64,000 nt of DNA from Cristatella mucedo (Eukaryota; Bryozoa; Phylactolaemata; Cristatellidae). The DNA is taken from NCBI GenBank assembly GCA_009760855.2, contig WPIO01000010.1, positions 8,349,501 through 8,413,500 of the forward strand. The letters run 5' to 3'. Position 1 is the stretch's first letter. Each line of letters begins with the position of its first letter. Below, in pieces: positions 1 to 49,100 of this stretch. The translations under genes and the position numbers were made by a program. The notes beneath the pieces were generated by a model, which saw only the letters and a list, made by a program, of their open reading frames with translations, searched no databases and was not told the DNA's origin.

Positions 1-11696
<11,696 letters not shown>

Positions 11697-11943
11697 GACC
11701 ACACACCCATGCAAAAAACTGAGGTTCGTCGGCCGAAAGGTGCAGTTCACGGCTAGCTGCTCTGACTTCGGCGTGAAGACAGCTGGAAATGCTCATCACA
11801 CATTGAAGCGCTTCGGCCTACCATGCAGCAGCTTACCTACTTTCCTGCTGACAGTGGCGCTTGGCCGCCATGCATGCGATCGGGGCGAGTGGGCAGTTTT
11901 GATGTTGTACTTTGCTGTTTGCTGCTGCCGTGCAATAAGGAGC

Positions 11944-11949
11944 TTTATT
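11944..11949 (-). terminator. candidate polyadenylation signal for SARA
   Basis: AATAAA on the minus strand (TTTATT on plus), about 605 nt downstream of the SARA stop codon. If both this and the plus-strand signal at 12268 are used, the two transcripts overlap by about 300 nt. Confidence 0.35.
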
Positions 11950-12267
11950 CTGACGGCACACGTAGCACCTTGTTGCACAGTAAGCGTTCGCTCAGGTAAA
12001 CGCTCGGGTGCAAACGCCTGCAGCGACTGAAATCGCTGCTGCAAAGCGAGCATGCGTTCGGCACAGAGCCGAAGATCGGCTATGCAGTCAACGATGCCAT
12101 GCCAGCTCGGGTGGCGCCCTCTTAAGGGGTCGAAGAAACGCTAGCCTCCGAGACCCCTAGCCTCCGGGAGCCTGAGAATCTCGCTAAGCGAATATTGTGT
12201 TTACCGTTGGCATTTAATGAAACGAAGGCAGCTATGAAAAGAGATCAATATATGAAAAACCCGCTTA

Positions 12268-12273
12268 AATAAA
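12268..12273 (+). terminator. candidate polyadenylation signal for REXO5
   Basis: AATAAA on the plus strand, about 570 nt after the REXO5 stop codon. It lies close to the SARA 3' end on the other strand. Assignment rests on position only. Confidence 0.35.
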
Positions 12274-12554
12274 TATTTCGTCTACTTCTGTCATGCAACG
12301 GCTGCTGCTGTGAGTAGGGCATGGGGCTAGCCAGTGCGCAGCACGCCTTGCATCGTGGCACCCGCTCCTTTGCACCGACACGACGGCGGTGGGGTACGAG
12401 AGGCAGGTCGTGCTCAGCAGCAGCTGAGCACGACCTGCTGCCCCCCCACCTTGCTGGCGACCGTTTCAGGCGATGAGAGGCCAGGCTGCTGCGGTCCTTG
12501 CGTGTGTCGAGGCCCGGGCGGGGGCCTGCCCCCACCACCTGACCGCAGGCTCTG

Positions 12555-37497
<24,943 letters not shown>

Positions 37498-37819
37498 GAA
37501 ATGCAACAGTGATGAGAAAGGCTAGTGACAGCAGCCATTACTTACAGGCACAGCAAGCATGCAAGCAACAGCCAGCCACAGCCAACCAATGCCCAATAAA
37601 TGTAGGCAGCGACAAAAAACTAAATCGCTCGGTCAAGCCAGGTGAGTAGCTAGGGCGCTAGCATCCAGAGTAGTCAATGGCTCAAGTACGACGTAAAGTA
37701 CGACGGCCGACACTTGCACTTCCTCGTGTCTAGCGATGCGATCGAAGCGCAGTTGCGAGCACGTTTTGCTTTTTACAGAGTGACAGCTGGCAACCGTGAC
37801 AAGCATAAAAATAAATAGA

Positions 37820-37975
37820 CTAACCATGTTATTAATGTTGTTTATCAAGCATATTCACCATTCAATTGCATTTCCCTTTGCAGTAAATGTAAAGCGCCTA
37901 GAAAGAGATTCTCTGAGGGCGCTTTACCAAGTGCATTATAATTATCATTACTATTATTATTATTATAGACAGACT
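37820..37975 (+). mobile_element. family A LINE 3' tail fragment
   Basis: atgttattaatgttgttta, then aaagcgcctagaaagagat and gggcgctttaccaagtgca with a TTA-rich tail to 37970. It lies just upstream of the modelled SARA start. Confidence 0.75.
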
Positions 37976-39516
37976 AGAAGAGGTGAGGAAGAAAGGACCT
38001 GGGTGAAGCAGAAACACTCAACAATACGCTGCTACATACCTGGCCGAGTGGCCTTCCTTAAACCCATTGGCACGGGAAATCGTGCCGGTGCCAAAATGGC
38101 TGCGCAGATGCTCGGAGCACGACAGACATGAAGCAAGGCGTCGAGCAAGGTGTGCCGAGAGTAAAGCACAGATTCGTAATAGACCCACGGCTAGCGCGGG
38201 TCGCCCCTTTGTCTCGCTGACCAGCCCGTGTCCCAGTGACTACTGTTGGCTACTACCTCGGCAGCCACGGCTGAGGATGTGACTGCAGAAGCCTAGACCG
38301 GTCTCTACCCTACCAGGCCCTACTGGGCAGGCAGGAGCAGGCGGGAGCATGCACGTGCTGTACTGCATAGCCGAGCACCACAAGCATGCTGCCATTGCTG
38401 CTGCTGTTACTGCAGCAAGCAAGTCTTGCTTGACTTCTGAACGGCAACTAGGACGGCAAGAAGATCGGATGGGAAAGAATGGTAATAATAAACAAACGGT
38501 AAATAGTACCGAACGAACAGCTGGACTCTCCCCATAGCATCAATGCAGACCCTCATGAATTATCACAAAGAAAGGACACATCTTGCTAGCCTTGGGTCCT
38601 GAATTCGGAGGCGAACAAAACAAAAAAGGCCGAACAAAAAAGCAGTGAGAGAACAAGTGCGTTGTGAGACACCGGGAACGGTGTTCTCTGCCATGAAAAG
38701 GAGAGGCAGCAGACAACCTAGGCTGCCCCCTCAGTATGAGGATATTGCGTTGTACGCACTTGCTTCCTATCGGAAGACCACCATAACCATAGAACATTTC
38801 GCGAACGACCGAGCCAGCACCAAGAGTAAAGCGTTGGTCTACGCTGTCGAACGTTAGGAGTCGAAAGAACCGAGAACTTAAGTCAACGTCACGCAAGTTT
38901 CACTGGCGAGGGGGGCTGGTGGCTGACGGGAAGGATCGAGTCTTTCGGGCTGTATTCGAAAATCTGCATGGCGGTCTAATTACTGGCATTAGAGATCGTA
39001 GACTTCCGAGGCAGCCGACCAATCAAAAGCAGACCCAAAAAGCAACATGGATGCCACCTTCATAGACTCGTTGCCCGAGGAGACCAGTTGGACTGCAAGC
39101 TTTCGGAATACATGGATTTATTGATAAAGAAAGTTGCCTATAGATGGATTGTGACTAAATTGTCGATGATAAAAGCGTATTTAGGCAGCAGCAGATACGT
39201 ATCCATAGATAGCCTCTACTCAATTTCTATTTGCTGCCAAACCGGAAACTGTACGACCTTCACACTTCCGAGATTTCTCTTGGTGCCAAGTGAGAGCAAA
39301 TCTGCCAGCCACAGCCCGAAACGACGCTAGTCTCGACTCCGAACTGTACCCAATGTAGACATGGCTGGTTCAATGCTAGTTTGCAGTCGAGACAAATTCT
39401 GGGCTGTCTCGACTCGAAGCTACCTCGCTCTACAGCAGTCAAAAGGGAGACGTGACACGGGTTTGACGACTTTGATCCCTGCATGGCTTCGCTCAAACAT
39501 CAATATGTGCATGCAC

Positions 39517-40465
39517 TTAATAATAATAATAATAATGCATTTGATAAAGTGCCCTCAGAGAACTCGATCTCTCTCTAGGCGCTTTATATTTGCTGCAAAG
39601 GGAAATGCAATTGAATGGTGAGTAATATCATGCTTGATAAACAAACAAAATGAATAATATGGTTAGGGGTGACATGCACAGGGTCAGCATGCAAATGTGG
39701 TTAGTGGTAGCATGCACAGTGTCAGCACGAATAAGCATATCAAGGACGAATCGCAGGGACCCACTAAATGCTGTCCTAAATAGGTTTTTAAGTTCTTTTT
39801 AAATGTGGTCAAGTCAGGGAATGTTCTGACACAAGTCGGTAGGGAGTTGCAGGCTTTGGGAGCATATGAACTAAATGCACGGTCTCCAAAGGATTTACGG
39901 TTTGTACGAGGTATTTCCAGACTGTTGGATTCCGAAAAGCGGGTGGTACGATGCTTGGCCTGATGGGAGTATATCTGAGAGATAGGCTGGAGCCATAGAA
40001 TGAAGGGACCTAAAAGTGAGCGACAAAACCTTGAAGTCAATCCGTTGCTTGACTGGTAGCCAGTGCAGGTCGGCGAGAAGTGGTGTGATGTGGCAACTGC
40101 GACGCTCACGACAAACAAGCCTAGCTGCGGAGTTTTGCAGCTGCTGCAATCGCCTGATCGCACATGCTGGTAGGCCAGTAAGCAGTGAGTTGCAGAAGTC
40201 GAGACGGGATGTCACGAATGCATGGACCAACTTGGATGCGGTATCCTTATCTAAACAAGCCCGAATTTTAGAAATGTTATGAAGCTGAAAATAGGCAGAT
40301 TTGACTGTGGAGCTAATATGGTCGTCTAAGGAGAGGTCGCTTTGGAACATGACACCTAGATTTCGAGCTGATTCAACAGGAGATATGCTGGCAGAGCCAA
40401 TTTTGAGCGTCAGCCTTTCCAATTTGTGAATCAAACTGGGTTTGCCCATAACTAGTAAGTTAGTT
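39517..40465 (-). mobile_element. family A LINE, best-preserved C-terminal ORF2 copy
   Basis: The frame from 40449 runs ERLTLKIGSASISPVES, ARNLGVMFQSDLSLDDHI, SKIRACLDKDTASKLVHAF, TSRLDFCNSLLTGLPAC, then AARLVCRERRSCHITPLL and LADLHWLPVKQRIDFKVL. It is 5'-truncated at about 40465 and ends in a short (TTA)n at 39517-39537. The frame shifts once near the end, within the SDILP-HQAKH segment. Intergenic between SARA and NDUFA11. Confidence 0.85.
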
Positions 40466-40630
40466 TCACTTGCTGCTCAATACAACACTGTACATAGGTG
40501 AGTGTTCATCGCTCGCGCTCGCGTGTGCGCACATGAACACGTGTTTCCAGCGATGATCGAGCGTGAACTCTAAAGTCACAGGCTCAAAAAGTCACCGACT
40601 ACCAGACGACGAACTTGCCACCAACTTGGG

Positions 40631-40688
40631 GCAAATAGAAACAAATGAGGTAAATAGAAACAAACGAGGCAAATAGAAACAAACGATA
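40631..40688. repeat. 19-bp tandem repeat, three copies
   Basis: Unit gcaaatagaaacaaacgag with few changes, at 40631, 40650 and 40669. Intergenic. Confidence 0.9.
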
Positions 40689-40774
40689 GGTACGGCTCGA
40701 AGATAGAAGTTTGGGAAGCTCGAGGGTAATGGCAGCACAGTACGCTCAAGGACACGCTGTGGCCATCTAAAAAA

Positions 40775-40910
40775 AAATTAATAGCTGATTTAGCAGCCTC
40801 ATTTGAAGAGCAGCAGAAGAGCCTTAACGGTTATCACCACCACTGGCAGTTAGCAATAAAGGATCGCCCACAGCATAATTCGAACCCAAGACTGAGCTAC
40901 CAAGGATCTT
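40775..40910 (-). mobile_element. SINE-1 copy
   Basis: Reverse orientation: tagctgatttagcagcctc, cagcagaagagccttaacg, taattcgaacccaagactg. Intergenic between SARA and NDUFA11. Confidence 0.7.
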
Positions 40911-41489
40911 GCTTCGCTCCTCGTTGCTTTAAACACACGACTGCTGCTGCAACTCTTCTTCTATCGGGTCTACCATAAAAGATGGCATCTAGACTCTACA
41001 GCAAACGATCTTAGCCCGAGAAATCATGCCACGTGTCTACTCTGCTATGGCATATGCGACCAAAGCTTCTCTCCCTGATTCACCATCACCACCCTCCCCA
41101 ACAAGCCTTACTCCCCCATCCCACCCCAAGGCTTAGCTCCTTCGACCTCTGTCTGAACTGCTACAGCAGGACCGGCCTCCGTGTCCACCGCCAGGTCCTT
41201 ACAGGACAGCATATTTCTAGTCCCTTTCTCTTACTGAAAGACTGCTGGTGACTGGCATGTCCACAGCATATTCAAATGCTTCCGCTCCAGCTGGGCTATG
41301 CTGTTGCTGCTGCAGCTACAACTACATTAATACATCTACCCTCAACGGTCTTCTTACTTTTACTATGCTTCTCACCTGTCACTTTTTGGCACGCTGAGTA
41401 AGGTGTGTGAGCTACTTACTGACAGAGCCCTAAAGTTGATTGTGCTTGGGGTGCATGTAAGTCAAAGTTATGTGCTTGTACTTTTTTTT

Positions 41490-41625
41490 ATCCAGATCGT
41501 CGGTTCGAGTCCGGCAGCAGATTTGCATCGCCCACTACAAGGGGGAGGAGGAGAAAGCCATTAAAGCTCTTCTGTCACAATTGAAATAAGGCTGTTGAAT
41601 CAACATATCTTACCCCTTTTCTTTT
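41490..41625 (+). mobile_element. SINE-1 copy, diverged
   Basis: gatcgtcggttcgagtccg (B box), then gcccactacaagggggagg and taaggctgttgaatcaaca. Its A-box side is decayed. Confidence 0.62.
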
Positions 41626-43125
41626 TACTCTACTGAAAAATGTAGAAACCACGGCTTTGTGGTGTTGTAGTGGGAAACACTAATAGCCCATATACCCTGG
41701 TTTGAACTGAACGTACAATTTCCAGAATTTGAGAACGTCTAAAAGCTGAGTAGATAGCCAAGATCAGCCAAGTGAATCCTATTGTATCTAGCTTGCCTGC
41801 AAAGCGATGCTAGCCTTCATTCAGTACGCCCGACTATCTCCAAATCGTGTCGCAGGCCGAGCAATGCATTACGCTTTTACCCGATCGACGCCCGGCTACA
41901 TGACAAAGCTCCTTCGGCGGCAAGCAGTCGTCAAACTTGAACGAATGAGATTGCCAAGATGTACTTTGCTGAATACGATTGCACACACTTTCGCACATGC
42001 AATTGAAGTTATCGGGCGACCTCAGAACTTATGTTCTGCATGCCTTCGTCGGATCTCACAGCATGCAATGTTGTGCAGCATGCTGGAACCTGACGGTAGA
42101 ACAGATGACAGTTCACGATAACAAGCTGCCTGCTTTGCATGTGCTGGAAAAGCTGCTCGAGTAAGGAAGCCCTGCCATATGGCACAGCAAGGGTAGTTCG
42201 GTCATTATCTGCCGGGTCACGAGCGCGCTGGGCCGAAGGGTTACATCACCGCAATGCAACTTGAGCGCGATAACCAACCGGCCTGCCGCCGCCGCGCCAT
42301 GACCCAACAGCAATGGCAAAAAGCAAGACTAGCTAATGAGTGGGAATTGCGTGGGACTAGGCCGAAACAAAAACTCCAACTACCGACTATGCTCGAAACC
42401 TGTGCAAGCAATCTCACTTCTGGTCAGAAAAGCATACAGCAAACCTTCGTAGAAAACCTCGTCGCAGCACGAGCAGGCTCGGTGCGAGCTGCCGTCATAG
42501 CTAGAGAGGGGCACTGGGCACAGAAGCGACCCGACGAAGTCTTTCGGTGGGTAGGCAAGGCTGCGACGTACTCCGTAAGACAGACCACCCCAGCGACTTG
42601 CAAAGACGATTAACCAAGGCTCGCGGGCTTGTCGAGCGCTACGCGACCTTTATATTCGGAGAACCTAAAAGACAACGCCCTTACCGTCATCGCTTTCCAG
42701 ATCATCCAAAAGCTTGTCAAGGTCTACGGCAAACTTCTCCATCCAGGCTGTCCGCCCGCGGTCGAGCTACCACGGTGTGCCACCAACTAAAACAATCATC
42801 GTGCAAAACGTGCGGCGCCCAGCGGTGGGCTACATAGCGAATAGTACCAAAACTCCTAAAACCAGCACGTAACTCTGCGGTACCATAATAAGCTGTGGCC
42901 ACAAGGTTCTCGAGATAACCTACCGACCCTCTACCGCCACCTTCATAAAATAAAATAATCTCTTTAAATTAAGAATATTTCAGAGGATAAGTTTATTTTC
43001 ATGGCTTGACGTGTTCGTCGTAATTTGTCACGTTCGCTGTGTGTTGCTTCCGACTCTGACTCGGTCCGCGACCGGACCGGAGCCGCTCTAGCTTGAGCCG
43101 GCTCGGCAGCCGAGCGCGTAGGGAA

Positions 43126-46100
43126 ATGCCCACGAAATTCGGTTTTTATGCGTACTACGATACGCCCGATGGTCAGGATGCAGTAAAGAAAACGCTTTAC
43201 ACCACGAGAACGACCACACAAATCGGTAAGGGGTTTGTCCTGGCGAGGAGCCCGAAGTCGGGGGTATGGCGGTCATGTTTTGTGCGCGCCGTATTCACGT
43301 GTCGCTCAAGCTGATCGCATGCTGCCGAGTTTAGTGAAATTGCATTCTATATATAACGGTACAACACTAGCTAACTCTTTTAGAGTGCAGTGATAGCGCA
43401 GCAGGGGACCTCGCAATTCCTCACCATGTTTAGTATAGCTAGTCCTTTTGACAGTTGCATGCAAGATTTCCTCTCATTCCCACTTTGTTAGTAGTGTCGT
43501 TCAGTCACAATATTGCGTGCAGTATTTTCCTTCAGCGTTTTTGCTGCGATTGCCTCCTTTATATATCTCGTGCTGTAATTGCACCGGTTTCGTCGGCGAT
43601 CTGTATTTTCGCGGTGCCCGGAACCTTTGGTCCTTCATATAACGCATACGTGTATTTTCTCGACTATTTACGTAGCTTGGGTTGTTCAGTTTAGCTTTGC
43701 CTTGGGGAGAGCACCTATTGCGAATGTGGAAGTGAGAAAATAACCGTAATCTCCCTCTCAAGCAGGCTACCACTTTCACCGCTTTGCAACAGTGATTCTT
43801 CTGTTGGGACCGGATTTTGGTCGGTATTTTCTCATTTCGGCATTCGCGACGCAGCAACCGGGATTGTAGTACGACATGGAAAATGTTCAAGTTATTCGTT
43901 TAAAATGAAAAAGTAAGGTGTGCCTCCAATCGCCTGTACATGGATTTGCTTTCGGTATATGACACTTAAATCTGAAATTTGGATTCAGACGGCATTGAAA
44001 GTGTTATTGTCTGGCTTTTGTGGGCATTATTTGTGCATACCGGGCTAACGGTGATACATGCGATCAGAGATGCCCTTCCTATCAAGTCTCAGAGCCAGTT
44101 CAGCAATATGGCAATAAGTTTGCCTATCTATTGCTTAGTAAAATTGCAGATTATGTGTATCCTTTAAAAATAAACTCGGAGACTGTCAAACGGCATGCAG
44201 CTTTTGGGACTTTGCTGTAGCCTGGCAACTGCTGTTTGTTCGCCTGCAGTGGGTCGATGGAAAAAATTCATTTCATGCACTACCTCTGATCTTATGGCAA
44301 TACAGTGAGTGCAAACTATTGGTTTCTTAGCTATGTGAACTACCAGGTGGCCTAGTACTTCAGAAGTAGTAATTTGCCCTATTAACCTGTATGGTGAATG
44401 AAGTATGCACCAGGCTCTGTTTTCGGCCCTAGTTCAACAGCTGGGCTACCAGACGGTTTTAAGCCGAGAGATCTGGGCTCTTCATCTAGGCACAGTTGTG
44501 CCACATCTTCAACCCGGGAAGCGAGCATGAGCAGGGAGTTTAGTCGTTACTGCGCGACCATGGTGGTTTTTTTGGATCGTGTGTGAGCTTGTTCATAGTC
44601 TGAACCCGGACGAGAAAAAGATGGAGGCTTGGGTGTGCGGTATAGCAATGCCGAAGCCACTTCTTTCTGTTTCTTTCAAGTGCTGCGCTAACTGAGTGGA
44701 ACGTTCAAAATGTAGGACAGCCGAGGCTCAGTACCCGTCCAGAAGCCCGGTTTGCTCGGTTGCATATCGCTTGTGCACCCTTATGTCTGCTGTTGCTTGG
44801 AGGTTAAGCTTAGCGTGCTGCACTGACAATCATAATCATTCGATCGCACTTCTATTGTAGCAATTGTAAAATGCCTAGAAAGAGATTGATTTTTCTGTGA
44901 TGGTGCTATATTGATTGAATTATTGTTGTTGTTATTGTTGTTGTTGTTATTATTATTTTTATAAGATACTTGTGTATCACCCTCAGAGAACTAAATCTCT
45001 TTCTAGACTTTTTACATATACTGCAAAGGAAGCTTGTCAATATAGCTAGTGATAACGTGCACATCGTCAGCATGCATAAGCATACAGAGAGCAATTCATG
45101 CGGACCCAACAACTGTTGATTGAAACAGATACGTTTTTAGCTTATGTTTAAATGTCATCAAGTCAGAGGATGTCGTGACGTCTGTCAGGAGCGAGTTCCA
45201 GGCTTTGGGAGCATGCTAACTCAAGGTGTGGTCTCTAAAGGATTTGAGGTTCGTTCGAGGTGCATCTACACGATTTGAGTCAGAATAATGGATAGTATGA
45301 TGCCTAGCCTGGCGAAAAGTGGTTCTGATAGAAAGGCCAGAGAAAGAGGATGAAGAGATCTAAAAGTGAGGGACAAAACCGTAAAGTCGATGTGGTGCTT
45401 TACTGACGGTCAGTAGCCTCTCCGCAGGCCTCTAGTTTCGTGTGCAGTGCTGTCGTTTAAGCCCCTCCATTACCCACCGTCTTTCACTGTGGCTATGAAT
45501 GAGGATGCCCACTAGGCTGCAGCCACAGTGGCGTGTGCTGGAGCGTGGGCACGCAGACACGCTCGGTTAGTCGTGCTTCCGCCAGTTAGCTGACTTGCCT
45601 GGTTCCCTGGGACCACCCTCCCTGCCAGTTGCTACCTGTGCTGTGACGACCTGGCGGCGCTGTGTGCACAGTTGCTGCAGAGCAGTTCAGTGCCTGGCCA
45701 TTTCGTCATCCCTTCTTGCAGGTGCCATTGGAAGTATCTACTACATGGCCGGCATATCGAGACCTGGCACTGCGCTGGAGGTGGTATCGACATTCGTCCG
45801 AGTGCTTCCGGCTGCAGGTATGCTTTTTCGGATGCAATACCGTCCTATCGTTCTCGATCTGCTTTGGCAAATTCATTCTGCCTGTAGTTACGGTGCTTGC
45901 ATTTGTATGTAAGTTACTTGACACGACCATTTGCTTCGTAGGGGAATACGAATGTAATGATAAAATGTCTGTATAGTGCTGCAAGACAACCGAATCTCTT
46001 TTTTCTAGGCTTTTTTTTACTTTTTTCTGTGCTGAAAAGGAAGCATGCCCAGTGGCTAGTCGTAGCGTGCACGTCGTAGTGGTGAAGTCGTAGTCAGAGC

Positions 46101-49100
46101 ATGCAGGCACACAAAGGACAATTCGCACAGGATAGGGGCTGCTGTATTGCTGCTCTTTGGTATAGCTAACTAGTTTCTTCAACAACCGCCGACTGGTTGT
46201 GCCCCCCTCCCCCCCAGGCAACCCTTCATTAGAGTTAGCTACTGCATCATTGGCCGTCATTTCGACCTACCGTCGGTCAGCTGCAGCGGCATTGCAGTAA
46301 TGATAACATTAGTAATAATAGGCGCTTAGGGTCGATGTGCACTCACTGCCTACTGCACGACTGCTGCTCGGCAGCAGCAGACGCTCACCAGCAGTGCCAG
46401 AGGTAGCACCCGCTGGCCTCCCACGAAGTGGCACTCGCCTAGTGTGCTGAGGGTGCTGTGTGATTATGGGTCCCCACGCTTGCTTAAAAATTAGGTGTGG
46501 TTTAGTAAAACTATGTGTGGTTTAGTAATGCCAAGGAGGTCGTCCAGAGGGCAGAAGTGATGTGCTAGGGTGAGTTGCAGCAGCATGACAAGTGCATAGA
46601 CATTAAGCCAGTATTAGGAAGGAGACGTTGGCCGTGCTATGGCTGCAGATGCAGCCGTGGCCGGCATGAGAAATTTCATGTTTTGCGACCTCTAAAGCTA
46701 AGGCTCTTGTTACGACAGCATGAAGATGCATTTGGTCACTTGTGGACTTGGATCTGTCACCTGGTCTTTTGGGCTTCAGAAGCTCGGCCAAGTAAGTAGC
46801 TTGCTGTCAAATCAGGTTGCAATTTAAAGGCGAGATAAAGAGATTTCTTTTAACGATGTGCAGTTGTATAGGAAGTCAAGAGTGCAAATGCAGTTTATAG
46901 GAAATCGGTGCAAAGACTCGAGGAGATGAGAATACGAATGATCGACTGCAAGTAGGCAGGCACATTGAGTCCTTCCCATCGTGCCCTGAGAATTTTCGTG
47001 GGGAAGCCCAAAATTATCTCTTTAGAGATTGGTGACCCTTCTCTTCACAGCCCTAAGAGAACTTAATCTCTACTCACATATGCCAAGGTGCTCGATCCTA
47101 CGACCTTGGTCATCAAATACATTCACCTTGACCTCGGTCGTTAAGGGCGATCACCTTAACCACTGGGAGAAACCAGCGAGGCATATGAGTCAGATCGGCT
47201 CTCGTTGGGGCATGCTAAAGCATAAGTCACAGCTATTCACACTTCCAGGCTTGCCACAGTTACACCTCATAAGCGCCCTATTGGGGTAGTCATATATGCA
47301 AAATACTGGTATGTCTTTGTGATATCTGGATCTTGATGTTTTCAACTTAAACTTTCTTGAACTTGCTAGTGTGTATCCTTGACTCTAAATGACATGCAGT
47401 CTGATCTAGTTCTGCACTGATTGGTTTTTGCATTCTGTGTCAGATAGCAGCTTCTTGCTGCCAAGCTTTATCACGGCTCATGTGTGCACATGCTGTTGCT
47501 GCTTTGTTTCAATATACCTTGGTAGACGTGTAGCTAGTTTTCCAACTGGCGAAGAGTTGACCTATTGAGCCTATTGGTAATAATAATAATAATACATTTG
47601 TGTAGTGCCCTCAGAGAACTTAATCTCTTTCTCGGCACTTTAGATATGCTGCAAAGGAAGCATGATCGAATGGTTAGTGGTAGCATGCTCAATGACAACA
47701 AGCTTAATATAGTTAAGAGGTGACATGCACAGGGTCAGCATGCAAATATGGTTAGTGGCAGCATGCACAGTGTCAGCATGCTTAAGAACATTGATGTTGC
47801 TGCAGTGCATTCAATGCAGTAGCACGTCCGGTGCCTGCGCAGCCAGTGGGCCAAGCCATTCTAGCTTTTTTGTACTCCTTGGCCCGTGCTTTTGTGTGCT
47901 GACCACAAGCTTGCTGCACCTATTTTTGAGGATGGTCATAGCAGTTCATGGAAGCACCAGCATGCAAGAGGCAGTCAGCCCTTCTTTCGGCTCAGCTTGT
48001 GTGAGTGCATGGTTCAGTTGCACATGTGTGTAGATATCGAGTTCACTGTTCTTCGTATCAGTTATGCTTTCGGACTTGGTCCCACTGGCTCGTTTACTGC
48101 TGACTCATAATCAGAATCGGTATGCATTGTTCAGCATAACTTACTGTCGGTACCTTCCAAAGACTAGTCAGTACTGTCTGCTCACGACAGTTGAGCTTGC
48201 ATCGATGTGTCCTCCCCTAGCCCCGCCGCCACCAAATAACTAGGTATGGTAATGCTTCGGTTGTGCTGCAGTGGGTACGGCTAAGACCTGCATGCAGGGC
48301 ATACTCTCTATGCAGCTTTTGCTGCTCTGCTAGCGCCAAAGCAATATGTGCTAACTAGTCATAGATTCCTGTGTTGTCTATGCGGCTTAACCGATGGCAG
48401 CCACACTTTCTCTCTGTTCTTTAGCCGCTGTTGGATTTGCCTACGGCTCTGTAGCATCTCTGTCATACGCAGTCACAGAGAAAGACTCGGCGCTCAATCA
48501 CCTCGTTGCCGGCGTCGCCTCGGGATGTGTCTTGGGAGCGAGAGGCAAGTATTGTGGCTTTATCGTATGGTTGTTGATTTTTTATATATTCCATGGGTGG
48601 GGGCATAAGCGTTTTGCGATCGTGTCGTCTACGAAACACACTTGCTGCGCAGATTAAATGGGGGAGTCTACCCGTGCTCGGGTGCAGCTGCTGCTTGGCA
48701 AAAGCAAAAACACTGTTCACTGTTGCTGCTCGAAGGTATGGCCAAACGGGCAGTTTTCACGACGTAGGATCCAGCCATGTGTAGTGTTTGAAGGGGTATA
48801 TTTGGTTGCAGATTGTCTTATTTGCGTTTTCCATTGTGTAGCGAACGTCAAAAGTAGTACCTGCAGCTTAGGTCCTCGTTACCCGAGAGACAGACAGACA
48901 GATGGCTAGACAGACGAGTGGTAAAGATGCTCGCCCCGACCAATGTCTGGCCGAGGTCGCAGGCTCAAGCCCCGTGGCATATGTGAAGCTCCTGAATGGA
49001 AATTAAGCTCTCTTAGGGCGCTATACAAATGAATTATTATTATAAGAAACGGACATAAAGATGGTGACACCTGCAGACAGGCAGACGGAATGGGGCTAGA

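Larger units (their letters stand above)
37500..43125. other. intergenic between SARA and NDUFA11 (divergent promoters)
   Basis: Contains the family A LINE copies at 37820 and 39517, SINE-1 at 40775 and 41490, a 19-bp tandem repeat, and a possible decayed family B LINE piece near 41150-41260. Open frames at 38540-38900 and 41800-42840 have no recognisable features. A missing first SARA exon could lie here. Confidence 0.5.

Noticed and set aside
41807-42840. Series of plus-strand open frames upstream of NDUFA11
   Set aside because: The frames of 60-120 codons overlap in different phases, show no known motifs and no clear splice pattern. They are left as intergenic.
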